23,787 bases of DNA from Flavobacteriaceae bacterium UBA2540 (GCA_002340765.1 DDMS01000052.1:1-23787), one strand, 5' to 3'; counted from the first letter of the stretch, positions 1 through 8,049 are shown. Numbers and translations are program-made. Notes: generated by a model from the sequence alone, not told the origin.

Positions 1-366
1 AAGAAGAGTAAATCGGCTGCTTTGTCGTCTTGTCCTCAAAGACGTGGAGTTTGTACCCGTGTTTATACCACAACACCAAAGAAACCTAATTCAGCAATGC
101 GTAAAGTTGCCAGAGTTAGATTGACAAATGGTAATGAGATAAACGCTTACATTCCAGGTGAAGGACACAACTTACAAGAGCACTCGATAGTATTAGTTAG
201 AGGTGGAAGAGTAAAAGATTTACCAGGTGTAAAGTATCACGTAGTTCGTGGCGCTTTAGATACAGCAGGAGTTGCAGGAAGAACTCAACGCAGATCTAAG
301 TATGGGGCAAAACGCCCAAAACCAGGACAATCAGCTGCAGCACAAACAAAAGGTAAGGAAAAGTAA
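1..366 (+). CDS. rpsL: 30S ribosomal protein S12 (uS12), 5' end cut by window
   Basis: Decoding-centre protein of the small subunit. The frame is open from base 1 (KKSKSAAL...), so the apparent TTG start at 22 is not the real start; about 15-20 N-terminal residues lie outside the window. The decoding loop TTPKKPNSAMRKV and the segment GGRVKDLPGVKYH are intact. Both lysines whose substitution classically gives streptomycin resistance (E. coli K42 and K87) are present, so a sensitive-type allele is predicted. The Asp in KDLPG is the residue methylthiolated in some bacteria. First gene seen of an rpsL-rpsG-fusA-rpsJ operon. Confidence 0.98.
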   Translation, partial: KKSKSAALSSCPQRRGVCTRVYTTTPKKPNSAMRKVARVRLTNGNEINAYIPGEGHNLQEHSIVLVRGGRVKDLPGVKYHVVRGALDTAGVAGRTQRRSKYGAKRPKPGQSAAAQTKGKEK

Positions 367-390
367 TTTAAAATCTTTTAATGTAAAGAC

Positions 391-867
391 ATGAGAAAAA
401 GAAGAGCCAAAAAAAGAGAGCTTTTACCAGATCCAAAGTTCAATGACCAATTGGTTACACGTTTTGTAAATAACTTAATGTGGGATGGTAAAAAATCTGT
501 GGCGTTTAAAGTATTTTATGATGCACTAGACATCGTAGAGCAACGAAAAACTGATGAAGAAAAGACAGCTTTAGAAGTTTGGAAGGATGGATTGTCAAAT
601 GTAATGCCTCACGTTGAAGTTCGTTCAAGACGTGTTGGGGGTGCTACATTTCAAATCCCAATGCAAATTAGACCCGATCGTAAAGTGTCTATGGCAATAA
701 AATGGATGATTACTTACACTAGAAAGCGTAACGAAAAAACCATGGCCCAACGTTTAGCTGCTGAGATTTTAGCTGCAGCTAAAGAAGAAGGAGCTGCTGT
801 TAAGAAAAGAATGGATACTCACAAAATGGCAGATGCCAATAAAGCATTCTCACACTTCAGATTCTAA
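391..867 (+). CDS. rpsG: 30S ribosomal protein S7 (uS7)
   Basis: Primary binder of the 3' major domain of 16S rRNA, next to the E site. It has 158 residues, the usual length. The basic N-terminus (MRKRRAKKRELLPDP) and the conserved rRNA-contact segment RVGGATFQIPMQI (residues 81-93) are clear. It lies 24 nt after rpsL and 2 nt before fusA. In E. coli the S7 feedback site is in a long rpsL-rpsG spacer; this spacer is too short for that structure, so such control is unlikely here. The start is the only ATG that gives the conserved N-terminus; no Shine-Dalgarno is seen. Confidence 0.98.
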   Translation: MRKRRAKKRELLPDPKFNDQLVTRFVNNLMWDGKKSVAFKVFYDALDIVEQRKTDEEKTALEVWKDGLSNVMPHVEVRSRRVGGATFQIPMQIRPDRKVSMAIKWMITYTRKRNEKTMAQRLAAEILAAAKEEGAAVKKRMDTHKMADANKAFSHFRF

Positions 868-869
868 AA

Positions 870-2987
870 ATGGCAAGAGACTTAAAATACACAAGAAATA
901 TTGGTATTGCAGCACATATTGATGCTGGTAAAACTACAACTACAGAACGTATTTTGTATTACACAGGAGTATCTCACAAAATTGGTGAAGTACATGATGG
1001 TGCTGCAACTATGGACTGGATGGAGCAAGAGCAAGAAAGAGGAATTACAATTACCTCTGCTGCAACAACTTGTGAATGGGTTTTTCCAAGAGAAAATGGT
1101 CAGCCAACTGATGATTCAAAAAGTTACCATTTCAATATTATTGATACTCCAGGTCACGTAGATTTTACTGTTGAAGTAAATAGATCTTTACGTGTTTTGG
1201 ATGGTTTGGTTTTCTTATTTTCAGCAGTTGATGGTGTAGAACCTCAATCTGAAACTAACTGGAGATTGGCAGATAATTATAAGGTGCCTAGAATTGGTTT
1301 CGTTAATAAAATGGACCGTCAAGGATCTGATTTTATGATGGTTAATAGACAGGTAAAAGAAATGTTGGGTTCTAATGCAGTACCCATTGTTTTACCAATT
1401 GGTGATGAATCTGATTTTAGAGGAGTTGTTGATTTAGTAAAAAATAGAGCAATTATTTGGCACGAAGACTCTTTAGGAGCAACTTTTGATATTGTTGAAA
1501 TTCCTGAAGATTTAAAAGAAGAATCTAAACAATATAGAGCTTTGTTGATTGAAGAAGTAGCAGGATATGATGAAAATCTTTTGGAGAAATTCATGGAAGA
1601 TGAAGATTCAATTACCGAAGACGAAATTCATACAGCTTTAAGAGCAGCTGTGACAGACATGGCAATCATTCCAATGATTTGCGGTTCATCATTCAAAAAT
1701 AAAGGAGTTCAGTTTTTATTAGATGCTGTTTGTCGTTATTTACCTTCTCCTTTAGACAGAGAAAATATTTACGGAACTGATCCTGATACAGGATTAGAAA
1801 TTTCACGTAAACCAGATGTAAAAGAACCTTTTGCTGCTTTGGCTTTTAAAATTGCAACTGATCCATTTGTTGGACGTTTGGCTTTCTTTAGAGCATATTC
1901 AGGAAGATTAGATGCGGGTTCTTATGTGTTGAACAATACATCAGGAAAAAAAGAACGTATCTCTAGAATTTATCAAATGCACGCTAACAAGCAAAATGCA
2001 ATTGATTATATTGAAGCTGGAGATATTGGGGCAGCAGTTGGATTTAAATCAATTAAAACAGGAGATACTCTTTCAGATGAAAAGCATCCAATCGTTTTAG
2101 AATCGATGAATTTCCCTGATCCAGTTATTGGTATTGCTGTTGAACCAAAAACTAAAGCTGATGTTGATAAATTAGGAATTGCTTTAGCTAAATTAGCAGA
2201 AGAAGATCCAACATTTACCGTAAGAACCGATGAAGCTTCAGGCCAAACAATCATATCTGGAATGGGTGAGTTGCACTTAGATATCATTGTAGATCGTTTA
2301 AGACGTGAGTTTAAAGTTGATGTAAATCAAGGTCAACCTCAAGTTGAATATAAAGAAGCAATTACTGCTGCTGCAGAACACAGAGAGGTTTATAAAAAAC
2401 AATCTGGTGGGCGTGGTAAATTTGCTGATATCGTTTTCAGAATGGAGCCTGCTGATGCTGGTGTCCAAGGATTGCAATTCGAATCTGTAATCAAAGGAGG
2501 AAATATTCCTAAAGAATTTGTTCCATCAATTGAAAAAGGATTTAGAGAAGCAATGAAAAATGGTCCTTTGGCTGGTTATGAAATGGATTCTATGAAGATT
2601 ACAGTGATGGATGGTTCATTCCACGCTGTCGATTCAGATCAATTATCTTTCGAATTAGCTGCAAAAATGGGTTACAAAGCTGCTGCAAAGTTTGCAAAAG
2701 CAAAGATTATGGAGCCTATCATGAAGTTAGAAGTGTTAACTCCTGAAGAAAACATGGGAGACATAGTTGGAGATTTAAATAGAAGAAGAGGTCAGGTTTC
2801 AGACATGTCTGATAGAGCTGGTTCAAAAGTTGTTAAAGCAACAGTGCCATTATCAGAAATGTTTGGTTATGTAACTGCTTTAAGAACAATGTCTTCTGGT
2901 AGAGCAACTTCAACTATGGAATTTTCACACTACGAAGAAACACCTTCAAGTATTTCTGAAACTGTAATAGCAGCTGCTAAAGGATAA
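870..2987 (+). CDS. fusA: Elongation factor G (EF-G)
   Basis: GTPase that drives ribosomal translocation and, with RRF, ribosome recycling. It has 705 residues, full length. The G motifs are all present: AHIDAGKT (15-22), RGITI with switch Thr (57-61), DTPGH (92-96) and NKMD (146-149). Domains II-V follow, including the domain IV segment SGGRGKFADI and the C-terminal GYVTALRTMSSGRA. It starts 2 nt after the rpsG stop, implying translational coupling. The gene for EF-Tu, often next in this operon in Proteobacteria, is absent; rpsJ follows directly. Confidence 0.99.
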   Translation: MARDLKYTRNIGIAAHIDAGKTTTTERILYYTGVSHKIGEVHDGAATMDWMEQEQERGITITSAATTCEWVFPRENGQPTDDSKSYHFNIIDTPGHVDFTVEVNRSLRVLDGLVFLFSAVDGVEPQSETNWRLADNYKVPRIGFVNKMDRQGSDFMMVNRQVKEMLGSNAVPIVLPIGDESDFRGVVDLVKNRAIIWHEDSLGATFDIVEIPEDLKEESKQYRALLIEEVAGYDENLLEKFMEDEDSITEDEIHTALRAAVTDMAIIPMICGSSFKNKGVQFLLDAVCRYLPSPLDRENIYGTDPDTGLEISRKPDVKEPFAALAFKIATDPFVGRLAFFRAYSGRLDAGSYVLNNTSGKKERISRIYQMHANKQNAIDYIEAGDIGAAVGFKSIKTGDTLSDEKHPIVLESMNFPDPVIGIAVEPKTKADVDKLGIALAKLAEEDPTFTVRTDEASGQTIISGMGELHLDIIVDRLRREFKVDVNQGQPQVEYKEAITAAAEHREVYKKQSGGRGKFADIVFRMEPADAGVQGLQFESVIKGGNIPKEFVPSIEKGFREAMKNGPLAGYEMDSMKITVMDGSFHAVDSDQLSFELAAKMGYKAAAKFAKAKIMEPIMKLEVLTPEENMGDIVGDLNRRRGQVSDMSDRAGSKVVKATVPLSEMFGYVTALRTMSSGRATSTMEFSHYEETPSSISETVIAAAKG

Positions 2988-3008
2988 TATCTACTAAAAA
3001 AATAAACG

Positions 3009-3314
3009 ATGAGTCAAAAAATTAGAATAAAATTAAAATCTTACGATTACAATTTGGTAGACAAATCTGCTGAAAAAATCGTGAAGACAGTAAAGAGTAC
3101 TGGAGCTGTTGTGAACGGCCCAATTCCTTTACCAACGAATAAAAAAATATTTACGGTTTTACGTTCACCACACGTGAATAAAAAATCGAGAGAACAATTT
3201 CAATTGTGTGCTTACATGCGTTTGCTGGACATTTACAGTTCATCGTCAAAAACGATTGATGCACTTATGAAATTGGAACTTCCTAGTGGAGTTGAGGTAG
3301 AAATAAAAGTATAA
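3009..3314 (+). CDS. rpsJ: 30S ribosomal protein S10 / NusE (uS10)
   Basis: Small-subunit head protein that also serves as NusE in transcription antitermination. It has 101 residues, with the standard IRIKLKSYDYNLVD start and the extended loop GPIPLPTNKKIFTVLRSPHV (about 37-56) followed by KKSREQF. It sits 21 nt after fusA and is the last gene of the str unit: a strong terminator and a new promoter follow within 60 nt. It is thus separated transcriptionally from the rplC-rplD cluster that it leads in E. coli. Confidence 0.98.
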   Translation: MSQKIRIKLKSYDYNLVDKSAEKIVKTVKSTGAVVNGPIPLPTNKKIFTVLRSPHVNKKSREQFQLCAYMRLLDIYSSSSKTIDALMKLELPSGVEVEIKV

Positions 3315-3321
3315 TTTTTTT

Positions 3322-3361
3322 AAAATATTTTGGTTTGGCTTTGTTGAACCGAAATATTTTT
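3322..3361 (+). terminator. Intrinsic terminator of the str operon
   Basis: AAAATATTTTGGTT (3322-3335) pairs with AACCGAAATATTTT (3347-3360): 14 base pairs with a single U.G wobble, an 11-nt loop and a run of five T (3357-3361). It begins 7 nt after the rpsJ stop. The loop holds the TTTG -33 element of the rplC promoter. Confidence 0.75.
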
Positions 3362-3370
3362 ATACTTTTG
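3340..3370 (+). promoter_or_regulatory. Bacteroidota-type promoter for the rplC (S10) operon
   Basis: TTTG (3340-3343), a 19-nt spacer and TACTTTTG (3363-3370) match the Bacteroidota sigma-ABfr consensus TTTG-N19-TAnnTTTG exactly. Transcription should begin roughly 5-8 nt downstream, giving a leader of about 170 nt before rplC. This is the best promoter match in the window. Confidence 0.8.
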
Positions 3371-3550
3371 CAGCCCTAATTAGAGTAGGGTAATGCTATT
3401 TTTCTGATTTTCATAAAAATAGTAACATGTCCTGAGCGTTTCGCGAAGGAAAAACGGTAAAAACAAATTCAGCGTTGAAAATGTTTTTACGCTGTTTTTT
3501 TTGAAACCCAAAGGAACAAAAAACAAAACAAATTAATTAATAATTAAAAC
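3371..3550 (+). promoter_or_regulatory. Structured leader of the rplC operon with candidate attenuator
   Basis: Non-coding leader with several hairpins: CTATTTTT (3396-3403) pairs with AAAAATAG (3415-3422); TCCT-GA-GCG (3430-3438) folds on CGC-GA-AGGA (3442-3450) with a TTT loop and tandem G.A mismatches; and CAGCGT (3470-3475) pairs with ACGCTG (3489-3494), followed by eight T (3495-3502), a terminator-like element 48 nt before rplC. GTAAAAACA (3457-3465) can instead pair with TGTTTTTAC (3482-3490), overlapping the terminator stem. This fits transcription attenuation. In E. coli the S10 leader is controlled by L4, and rplD is the second gene here, but no sequence similarity to that leader was seen. 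Confidence 0.55.
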
Positions 3551-4168
3551 ATGTCTGGGTTAATAGGTAGAAAGATTGGAATGACCAGCTTATTTGATGA
3601 AAACGGGAAGAATATTCCCTGTACAGTAATCGAAGCAGGTCCTTGCGTTGTTACCCAAGTCAGAACCAAAGAGGTTGACGGCTACAATGCTTTGCAGCTT
3701 GGTTTCGATGACAAAAAGGCAAAGAGTTCTAACAAAGCGTTAGACGGTCACTTTAAAAAAGCTGGCGCCACTGCTAAGAAAAAAGTCGTTGAATTCCAAG
3801 GGTTTGAAGAAAATTTTAAATTAGGGGATTCCTTAACTGTATCTTTTTTTACAGAGGGAGAATTCGTTGATGTATCAGGAGTATCTAAAGGAAAAGGTTT
3901 TCAAGGTGTTGTTAAACTTCATGGCTTTGCCGGAGTTGGTCAAGCTACTCATGGTCAACACAATCGTTTAAGAGCCCCAGGATCAGTGGGTGCTGCATCA
4001 TATCCAGCTAGAGTATTCAAAGGAATGCGAATGGCAGGAAGAATGGGTGGTGATAATGTGAAAGTACAAAATTTAAGAGTATTAAAAGTAGTTCCAGAAA
4101 AGAACTTACTTGTTGTTAAAGGAGCGGTTCCTGGTCACAAAAATGCTTTTGTAACTATTCAGAAATAA
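3551..4168 (+). CDS. rplC: 50S ribosomal protein L3 (uL3)
   Basis: Early-assembly protein that reaches the peptidyl-transferase region. It has 205 residues. The family signature is clear at about 113-145 (KGKGFQGVVKLHGFAG, then ATHGQHNRLRAPGS). First gene of the unit driven by the promoter at 3340-3370. Its TAA stop shares one base with the ATG of rplD (TAATG), so the two are likely translationally coupled. The start region is extremely A/T-rich with no Shine-Dalgarno. Confidence 0.98.
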   Translation: MSGLIGRKIGMTSLFDENGKNIPCTVIEAGPCVVTQVRTKEVDGYNALQLGFDDKKAKSSNKALDGHFKKAGATAKKKVVEFQGFEENFKLGDSLTVSFFTEGEFVDVSGVSKGKGFQGVVKLHGFAGVGQATHGQHNRLRAPGSVGAASYPARVFKGMRMAGRMGGDNVKVQNLRVLKVVPEKNLLVVKGAVPGHKNAFVTIQK

Positions 4169-4797
4169 TGGAAGTAGCAGTTTTAGATATTACAGGAAAA
4201 GATACAGGTAGAAAAGTTGAACTTTCTAATGATGTATTTGGAATAGAGCCTAACGATCATGCAATTTATTTAGATGTTAAACAATTTCTTGCCAATCAAA
4301 GACAAGGAACGCACAAAACTAAAGAAAAAGCAGAAGTTTCGGGTTCTACAAGAAAGATAAAGAAGCAAAAAGGAACTGGTACTGCAAGAGCAGGTTCAAT
4401 TAAATCAGGAGTTTTTAGAGGTGGAGGACGTTTTTTTGGACCAAGACCAAGAAGTTACTCTTTCAAATTGAATAAAAACTTAAAGCGTTTAGCTCGTAGA
4501 TCAGCATTAAGCATTCAAGCTAATGAACACAATTTAGTTGTTATTGAAGATTTTAATTTCGAAACACCAAAAACTAAAAATTTTGTGGACATCTTAAAAG
4601 CTTTAGAGTTAGATACAAAAAAATCATTATTCGTTTTAGGTGACTTAAATAATAATGTGTATTTATCTTCAAGAAATTTAAAAACATCTAAAGTAATTAA
4701 CGCCTCAGAATTAAATACTTATGGTATTTTAAATGCGAATAAAATAGTATTTACTGAAGGTTCTTTAGAGGGATTACACACAAACTTTAATAAATAG
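4168..4797 (+). CDS. rplD: 50S ribosomal protein L4 (uL4)
   Basis: Binds 23S rRNA domain I and lines the exit tunnel. It has 209 residues. The long basic tunnel loop is at about 45-98, with KKQKGTGTARAGS and FRGGGRFFGPRPRSY visible. Overlaps rplC by one base. In gamma-Proteobacteria L4 is also the autogenous regulator of this operon; the structured leader upstream of rplC makes a similar role possible here, but that is inference. Confidence 0.98.
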   Translation: MEVAVLDITGKDTGRKVELSNDVFGIEPNDHAIYLDVKQFLANQRQGTHKTKEKAEVSGSTRKIKKQKGTGTARAGSIKSGVFRGGGRFFGPRPRSYSFKLNKNLKRLARRSALSIQANEHNLVVIEDFNFETPKTKNFVDILKALELDTKKSLFVLGDLNNNVYLSSRNLKTSKVINASELNTYGILNANKIVFTEGSLEGLHTNFNK

Positions 4798-4806
4798 GGA
4801 TTCAAA

Positions 4807-5097
4807 ATGAGTATTTTAATAAAACCTATTATAACAGAAAAAGCAACAAACGATAGTGAAGTTAATAATCGTTATTCATTTGTTGTTGCAAAAAAAGCTA
4901 ACAAATTAGAAATAAAAAGTGCTATTCAAGCAATTTATGGTGTTTCTATTTCAAGCATTAAAACTTTAAACTATCCAATTCAAAAAAGTACAAAGTATAC
5001 CAAGAAAGGTTTGGTTACCGGTACCAAAGGTGGATTTAAAAAAGCAATTGTGCAGTTAGCTGAAGGAGAAAGTATTGATTTTTATAACAATCTGTAA
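4807..5097 (+). CDS. rplW: 50S ribosomal protein L23 (uL23)
   Basis: Sits at the tunnel exit and docks trigger factor and SRP. It has 96 residues, typical length, starting MSILIKPIITEKAT. The basic beta-hairpin TKYTKKGLVTGTKGGFKKA (about 62-80) enters the tunnel. Starts 9 nt after rplD. The upstream GGGATT is one of the few G-rich stretches before a start in this cluster, but it is not a good Shine-Dalgarno. Confidence 0.98.
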   Translation: MSILIKPIITEKATNDSEVNNRYSFVVAKKANKLEIKSAIQAIYGVSISSIKTLNYPIQKSTKYTKKGLVTGTKGGFKKAIVQLAEGESIDFYNNL

Positions 5098-5111
5098 GAA
5101 AAAAGACAACA

Positions 5112-5936
5112 ATGTCAGTTAGAAAATTAAAACCAATAACACCAGGTCAGCGTTTTAGAGTTGTAAATGGGTTCGACGCCATATCAACTGATAAGCCGGA
5201 GAAAAGTTTAATCGCTCCGAAAAAAAGAACTGGAGGTCGAAACAGTCAGGGTAGAATGACAACTCGTAATGTAGGAGGTGGTCATAAACAAAAATATCGT
5301 ACAATCGATTTTAAAAGAGATAAGTTCGGTATTCCTGCAACAGTAAAAACAATTGAGTACGATCCAAATCGCACAGCCTTTATTGCATTATTATATTATG
5401 CGGATGGTGAGAAACGTTATGTGATAGCTCAAAATGGTTTACAAGTTGATCAAATAATCACTTCAGGGAGTGGTATTTCTCCAGAAATTGGAAACGCAAT
5501 GCCTTTAAGTGAAATTCCTTTAGGAACTACAATATCTTGTATAGAATTACGACCAGGACAAGGAGCTGTAATGGCTCGTTCAGCCGGTTCTTTTGCTCAA
5601 TTAATGGCAAGAGATGGTAAATATGCAACTGTAAAACTTCCTTCTGGTGAAACTAGATTGATTCTTTTAACATGTATTGCTACAATTGGAGTTGTTTCAA
5701 ACTCTGATCATCAGTTATTAGTTTCTGGTAAAGCTGGTAGAAGAAGATGGTTAGGAAGAAGACCAAGAGTAAATGCAGTAAGAATGAACCCTGTTGATCA
5801 CCCGATGGGTGGTGGAGAAGGTCGTGCTTCTGGAGGCCATCCAAGATCAAGAAATGGTATTCCTGCAAAAGGATATAAAACTAGATCTAAAACCAAAGCT
5901 AGTAACAAGTATATCGTAGAACGTAGAAAGAAATAA
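5112..5936 (+). CDS. rplB: 50S ribosomal protein L2 (uL2)
   Basis: Universal large-subunit protein needed for subunit association and peptidyl-transferase activity. It has 274 residues. Conserved segments: GGGHKQKYR (55-63) and NPVDHPMGGGEGR. His230 corresponds to the functionally important E. coli His229. The second His of the usual DHPHGGG is Met here (DHPMGGG), which I recall as common in Bacteroidota. The C-terminal tail is highly basic. Fourteen bases follow rplW; rpsS starts 6 nt after its stop. Confidence 0.98.
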   Translation: MSVRKLKPITPGQRFRVVNGFDAISTDKPEKSLIAPKKRTGGRNSQGRMTTRNVGGGHKQKYRTIDFKRDKFGIPATVKTIEYDPNRTAFIALLYYADGEKRYVIAQNGLQVDQIITSGSGISPEIGNAMPLSEIPLGTTISCIELRPGQGAVMARSAGSFAQLMARDGKYATVKLPSGETRLILLTCIATIGVVSNSDHQLLVSGKAGRRRWLGRRPRVNAVRMNPVDHPMGGGEGRASGGHPRSRNGIPAKGYKTRSKTKASNKYIVERRKK

Positions 5937-5942
5937 TAAGTT

Positions 5943-6221
5943 ATGGCAAGATCATTAAAAAAAGGACCTTACGTTCACTATAAATTAGAGAAAAAAGTGT
6001 TAGCTAACGTAGAAGCTGGAAGCAAAACTGTAATCAAAACTTGGTCAAGAGCAAGTATGATTACTCCAGATTTTGTTGGACAAACAATTGCTGTTCATAA
6101 TGGACGTCAGTTTGTACCAGTCTATGTTACAGAAAACATGGTAGGGCACAAATTAGGTGAATTTTCACCAACTCGTTCTTTTAGAGGACATGCAGGTGCA
6201 AAAAATAAAGGTAAAAAATAG
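5943..6221 (+). CDS. rpsS: 30S ribosomal protein S19 (uS19)
   Basis: Head protein of the small subunit that pairs with S13 near the A-site tRNA. It has 92 residues, the usual length. Begins MARSLKKGPYV and carries the family motif IAVHNGRQFVPVYVTENMVGH followed by KLGEFSPTRSFRGH in its central and C-terminal part. Tightly spaced between rplB (6 nt) and rplV (7 nt). Confidence 0.98.
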   Translation: MARSLKKGPYVHYKLEKKVLANVEAGSKTVIKTWSRASMITPDFVGQTIAVHNGRQFVPVYVTENMVGHKLGEFSPTRSFRGHAGAKNKGKK

Positions 6222-6228
6222 GTAGGAA

Positions 6229-6633
6229 ATGGGAGTTCGTAAAAAAAACATGGCAGATCAAATAAAAGCAGAGAAAAAGCAACGCGCTTTTGCAAAGCTT
6301 ACTAACTGTCCAACATCACCAAGAAAAATGCGTTTGGTTGCTGATCAAGTTAGAGGTATTGAAGTTGAAAAAGCTTTGTACATTTTAAAATTCAGTCCAA
6401 AAGATGCTTCAAAAAATTTAGAGAAATTATTATTATCTGCTATTGCAAATTGGCAAGCTAAAAATGAAAACTCTAGTATCGAAGAAGCGGGTTTATTTGT
6501 AAAATCTATTTGCGTAGATAGCGCTGGAATGTTGAAAAGATTAAGACCAGCTCCGCAAGGACGTGCTCACAGAATTCGTAAGCGTTCAAATCACGTTACA
6601 TTAGAATTAGGAAGTAAAAATTTAAGTAAATAA
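6229..6633 (+). CDS. rplV: 50S ribosomal protein L22 (uL22)
   Basis: Exit-tunnel protein contacting all 23S domains. It has 134 residues. The N-terminal extension MGVRKKN is typical of flavobacterial L22 and supports the first ATG rather than the internal ATG at residue 8. Core motif FAKLTNCPTSPRKMRLVADQ (21-40). The tunnel hairpin lies at about 92-125 and contains LRPAPQGRAHRIRKRSNH, where macrolide-resistance changes map in other species; nothing unusual is seen in it. Confidence 0.97.
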   Translation: MGVRKKNMADQIKAEKKQRAFAKLTNCPTSPRKMRLVADQVRGIEVEKALYILKFSPKDASKNLEKLLLSAIANWQAKNENSSIEEAGLFVKSICVDSAGMLKRLRPAPQGRAHRIRKRSNHVTLELGSKNLSK

Positions 6634-6644
6634 TCTAAGTAGAA

Positions 6645-7373
6645 ATGGGACAAAAAACGAATCCAATAGGAAATCGATTAGGAATCATCAGAGGTTGGGA
6701 ATCTAATTGGTATGGTGGTAATGACTACGGAGATAAAATTGCTGAAGATGATAAGATAAGAAAGTATGTAAATGCTAGATTATCAAAAGCAAGTGTGTCT
6801 AGAATATTTATTGAGCGCACATTGAAACTTGTAACCGTCACTATCACTACTGCACGTCCAGGAATCATTATTGGTAAAGGAGGTCAAGAGGTAGACAAGT
6901 TAAAAGAAGAGCTTAAAAAGATCACTAGTAAAGAAGTTCAAATTAATATTTTTGAAATTAAACGTCCAGAATTAGATGCAAATTTAGTTGCAATTAGTGT
7001 TGCTCGTCAGATCGAAAATAGAATTTCTTACAAAAGGGCAATCAAAATGGCAATTACTGCTACAATGAAAATGAATGCTGAAGGAATTAAAATTCAAATT
7101 TCAGGTCGTTTGAATGGTGCAGAAATGGCTCGTTCTGAACATTTCAAAGAAGGAAGAATTCCTCTTTCAACTTTCAGAGCTGATATTGATTATTCGCTTG
7201 CTGAAGCTCATACCACTTATGGAAGATTAGGAATTAAAGTATGGATTATGAAGGGTGAGGTTTATGGAAAAAGAGAGTTATCTCCATTAGTAGGGTTAAC
7301 TAAAAAACAAGCTCCAACAAAAGGTGGTGGCGCTTCAAGTCCTTCTAAACGTCAACCTCGTAAAAGAAAATAA
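6645..7373 (+). CDS. rpsC: 30S ribosomal protein S3 (uS3)
   Basis: mRNA-entry protein with helicase function together with S4 and S5. It has 242 residues. Starts MGQKTNPIGNRLGIIRGWES; the KH domain GxxG loop is GIIIGKGG (73-80); the C-terminal domain includes ISGRLNGAEMARSE and GIKVWIMKGEVYG. The last 30 residues form a basic low-complexity tail. Follows rplV by 11 nt and precedes rplP by 21 nt. Confidence 0.98.
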   Translation: MGQKTNPIGNRLGIIRGWESNWYGGNDYGDKIAEDDKIRKYVNARLSKASVSRIFIERTLKLVTVTITTARPGIIIGKGGQEVDKLKEELKKITSKEVQINIFEIKRPELDANLVAISVARQIENRISYKRAIKMAITATMKMNAEGIKIQISGRLNGAEMARSEHFKEGRIPLSTFRADIDYSLAEAHTTYGRLGIKVWIMKGEVYGKRELSPLVGLTKKQAPTKGGGASSPSKRQPRKRK

Positions 7374-7394
7374 TTTTTAAATTAGAAATTAAAA

Positions 7395-7826
7395 ATGTTA
7401 CAGCCAAAAAGAGTAAAATACCGTAAGGTACAGAAGTTGAAGGGAAACATGCATGGTAATACTAGCAGAGGAAGCCAACTTTCTAACGGAATGTTTGGTA
7501 TAAAATCTCTAGATCAAGATTTATTAACTTCAAGACAAATAGAAGCGGCTCGTATTGCAGCTACCCGTTTTATGAAGAGAGAAGGGCAGTTGTGGATTAA
7601 AATTTTTCCAGACAAACCTATCACCAAAAAACCATTAGAGGTTAGGATGGGTAAAGGTAAAGGTGCTCCAGATCATTATGTTTCTGTCATCAAACCAGGA
7701 AGAATTTTATTCGAAGTTGGTGGTGTACCCCTTGAAGTTGCAAAAGAAGCTTTAAGATTAGCTGCTCAAAAACTTCCTGTGAAAACAAGATTTATTGTAG
7801 CAAGAGATTTTGATTTTAACGCATAA
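7395..7826 (+). CDS. rplP: 50S ribosomal protein L16 (uL16)
   Basis: Positions A-site tRNA at the central protuberance. It has 143 residues. Begins MLQPKRVKYRKVQKLK; Arg84 in LEVRMGKGKG corresponds to the arginine that is hydroxylated in E. coli (R81). The GAPDHYVSVIKPGRILFE segment is the family core. Uses a standard ATG after the AT-rich spacer. Confidence 0.98.
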   Translation: MLQPKRVKYRKVQKLKGNMHGNTSRGSQLSNGMFGIKSLDQDLLTSRQIEAARIAATRFMKREGQLWIKIFPDKPITKKPLEVRMGKGKGAPDHYVSVIKPGRILFEVGGVPLEVAKEALRLAAQKLPVKTRFIVARDFDFNA

Positions 7827-7837
7827 TTCTAACTAAA

Positions 7838-8029
7838 ATGAAACAAGCAGAAATAAAAGAATTATCCTTAGCAGATCTTAAAGAAAAGCTAGGAGTGTTG
7901 AATAAAAACTACACTGATCTTAAAATGGCACATACAATTACACCGCTTGAAAATCCGTTGCAATTAAGAAGCCTAAGAAGAACTGTAGCAAGAATTGCAA
8001 CAGAGTTAACAAAAAGAGAATTACAATAA
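7838..8029 (+). CDS. rpmC: 50S ribosomal protein L29 (uL29)
   Basis: Small two-to-three-helix protein at the tunnel exit beside L23. It has 63 residues, typical. The conserved helix NPLQLRSLRRTVARIATEL fills the C-terminal half. It sits between rplP and rpsQ, the classical position, 11 nt after rplP. Confidence 0.97.
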   Translation: MKQAEIKELSLADLKEKLGVLNKNYTDLKMAHTITPLENPLQLRSLRRTVARIATELTKRELQ

Positions 8030-8049
8030 TTCTATAGTCAGTTTTAAAG

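Noticed and set aside
22..366. TTG at 22 as the start of rpsL
   Set aside because: The frame is open from base 1 and the upstream residues (KKSKSAAL) match S12, so the gene is simply cut by the window edge.
1319..1594. Minus-strand open frames within fusA, rpsD, rpoA, gltA and the pentein genes
   Set aside because: They are antisense shadows of well-identified genes and have no family features or start context.
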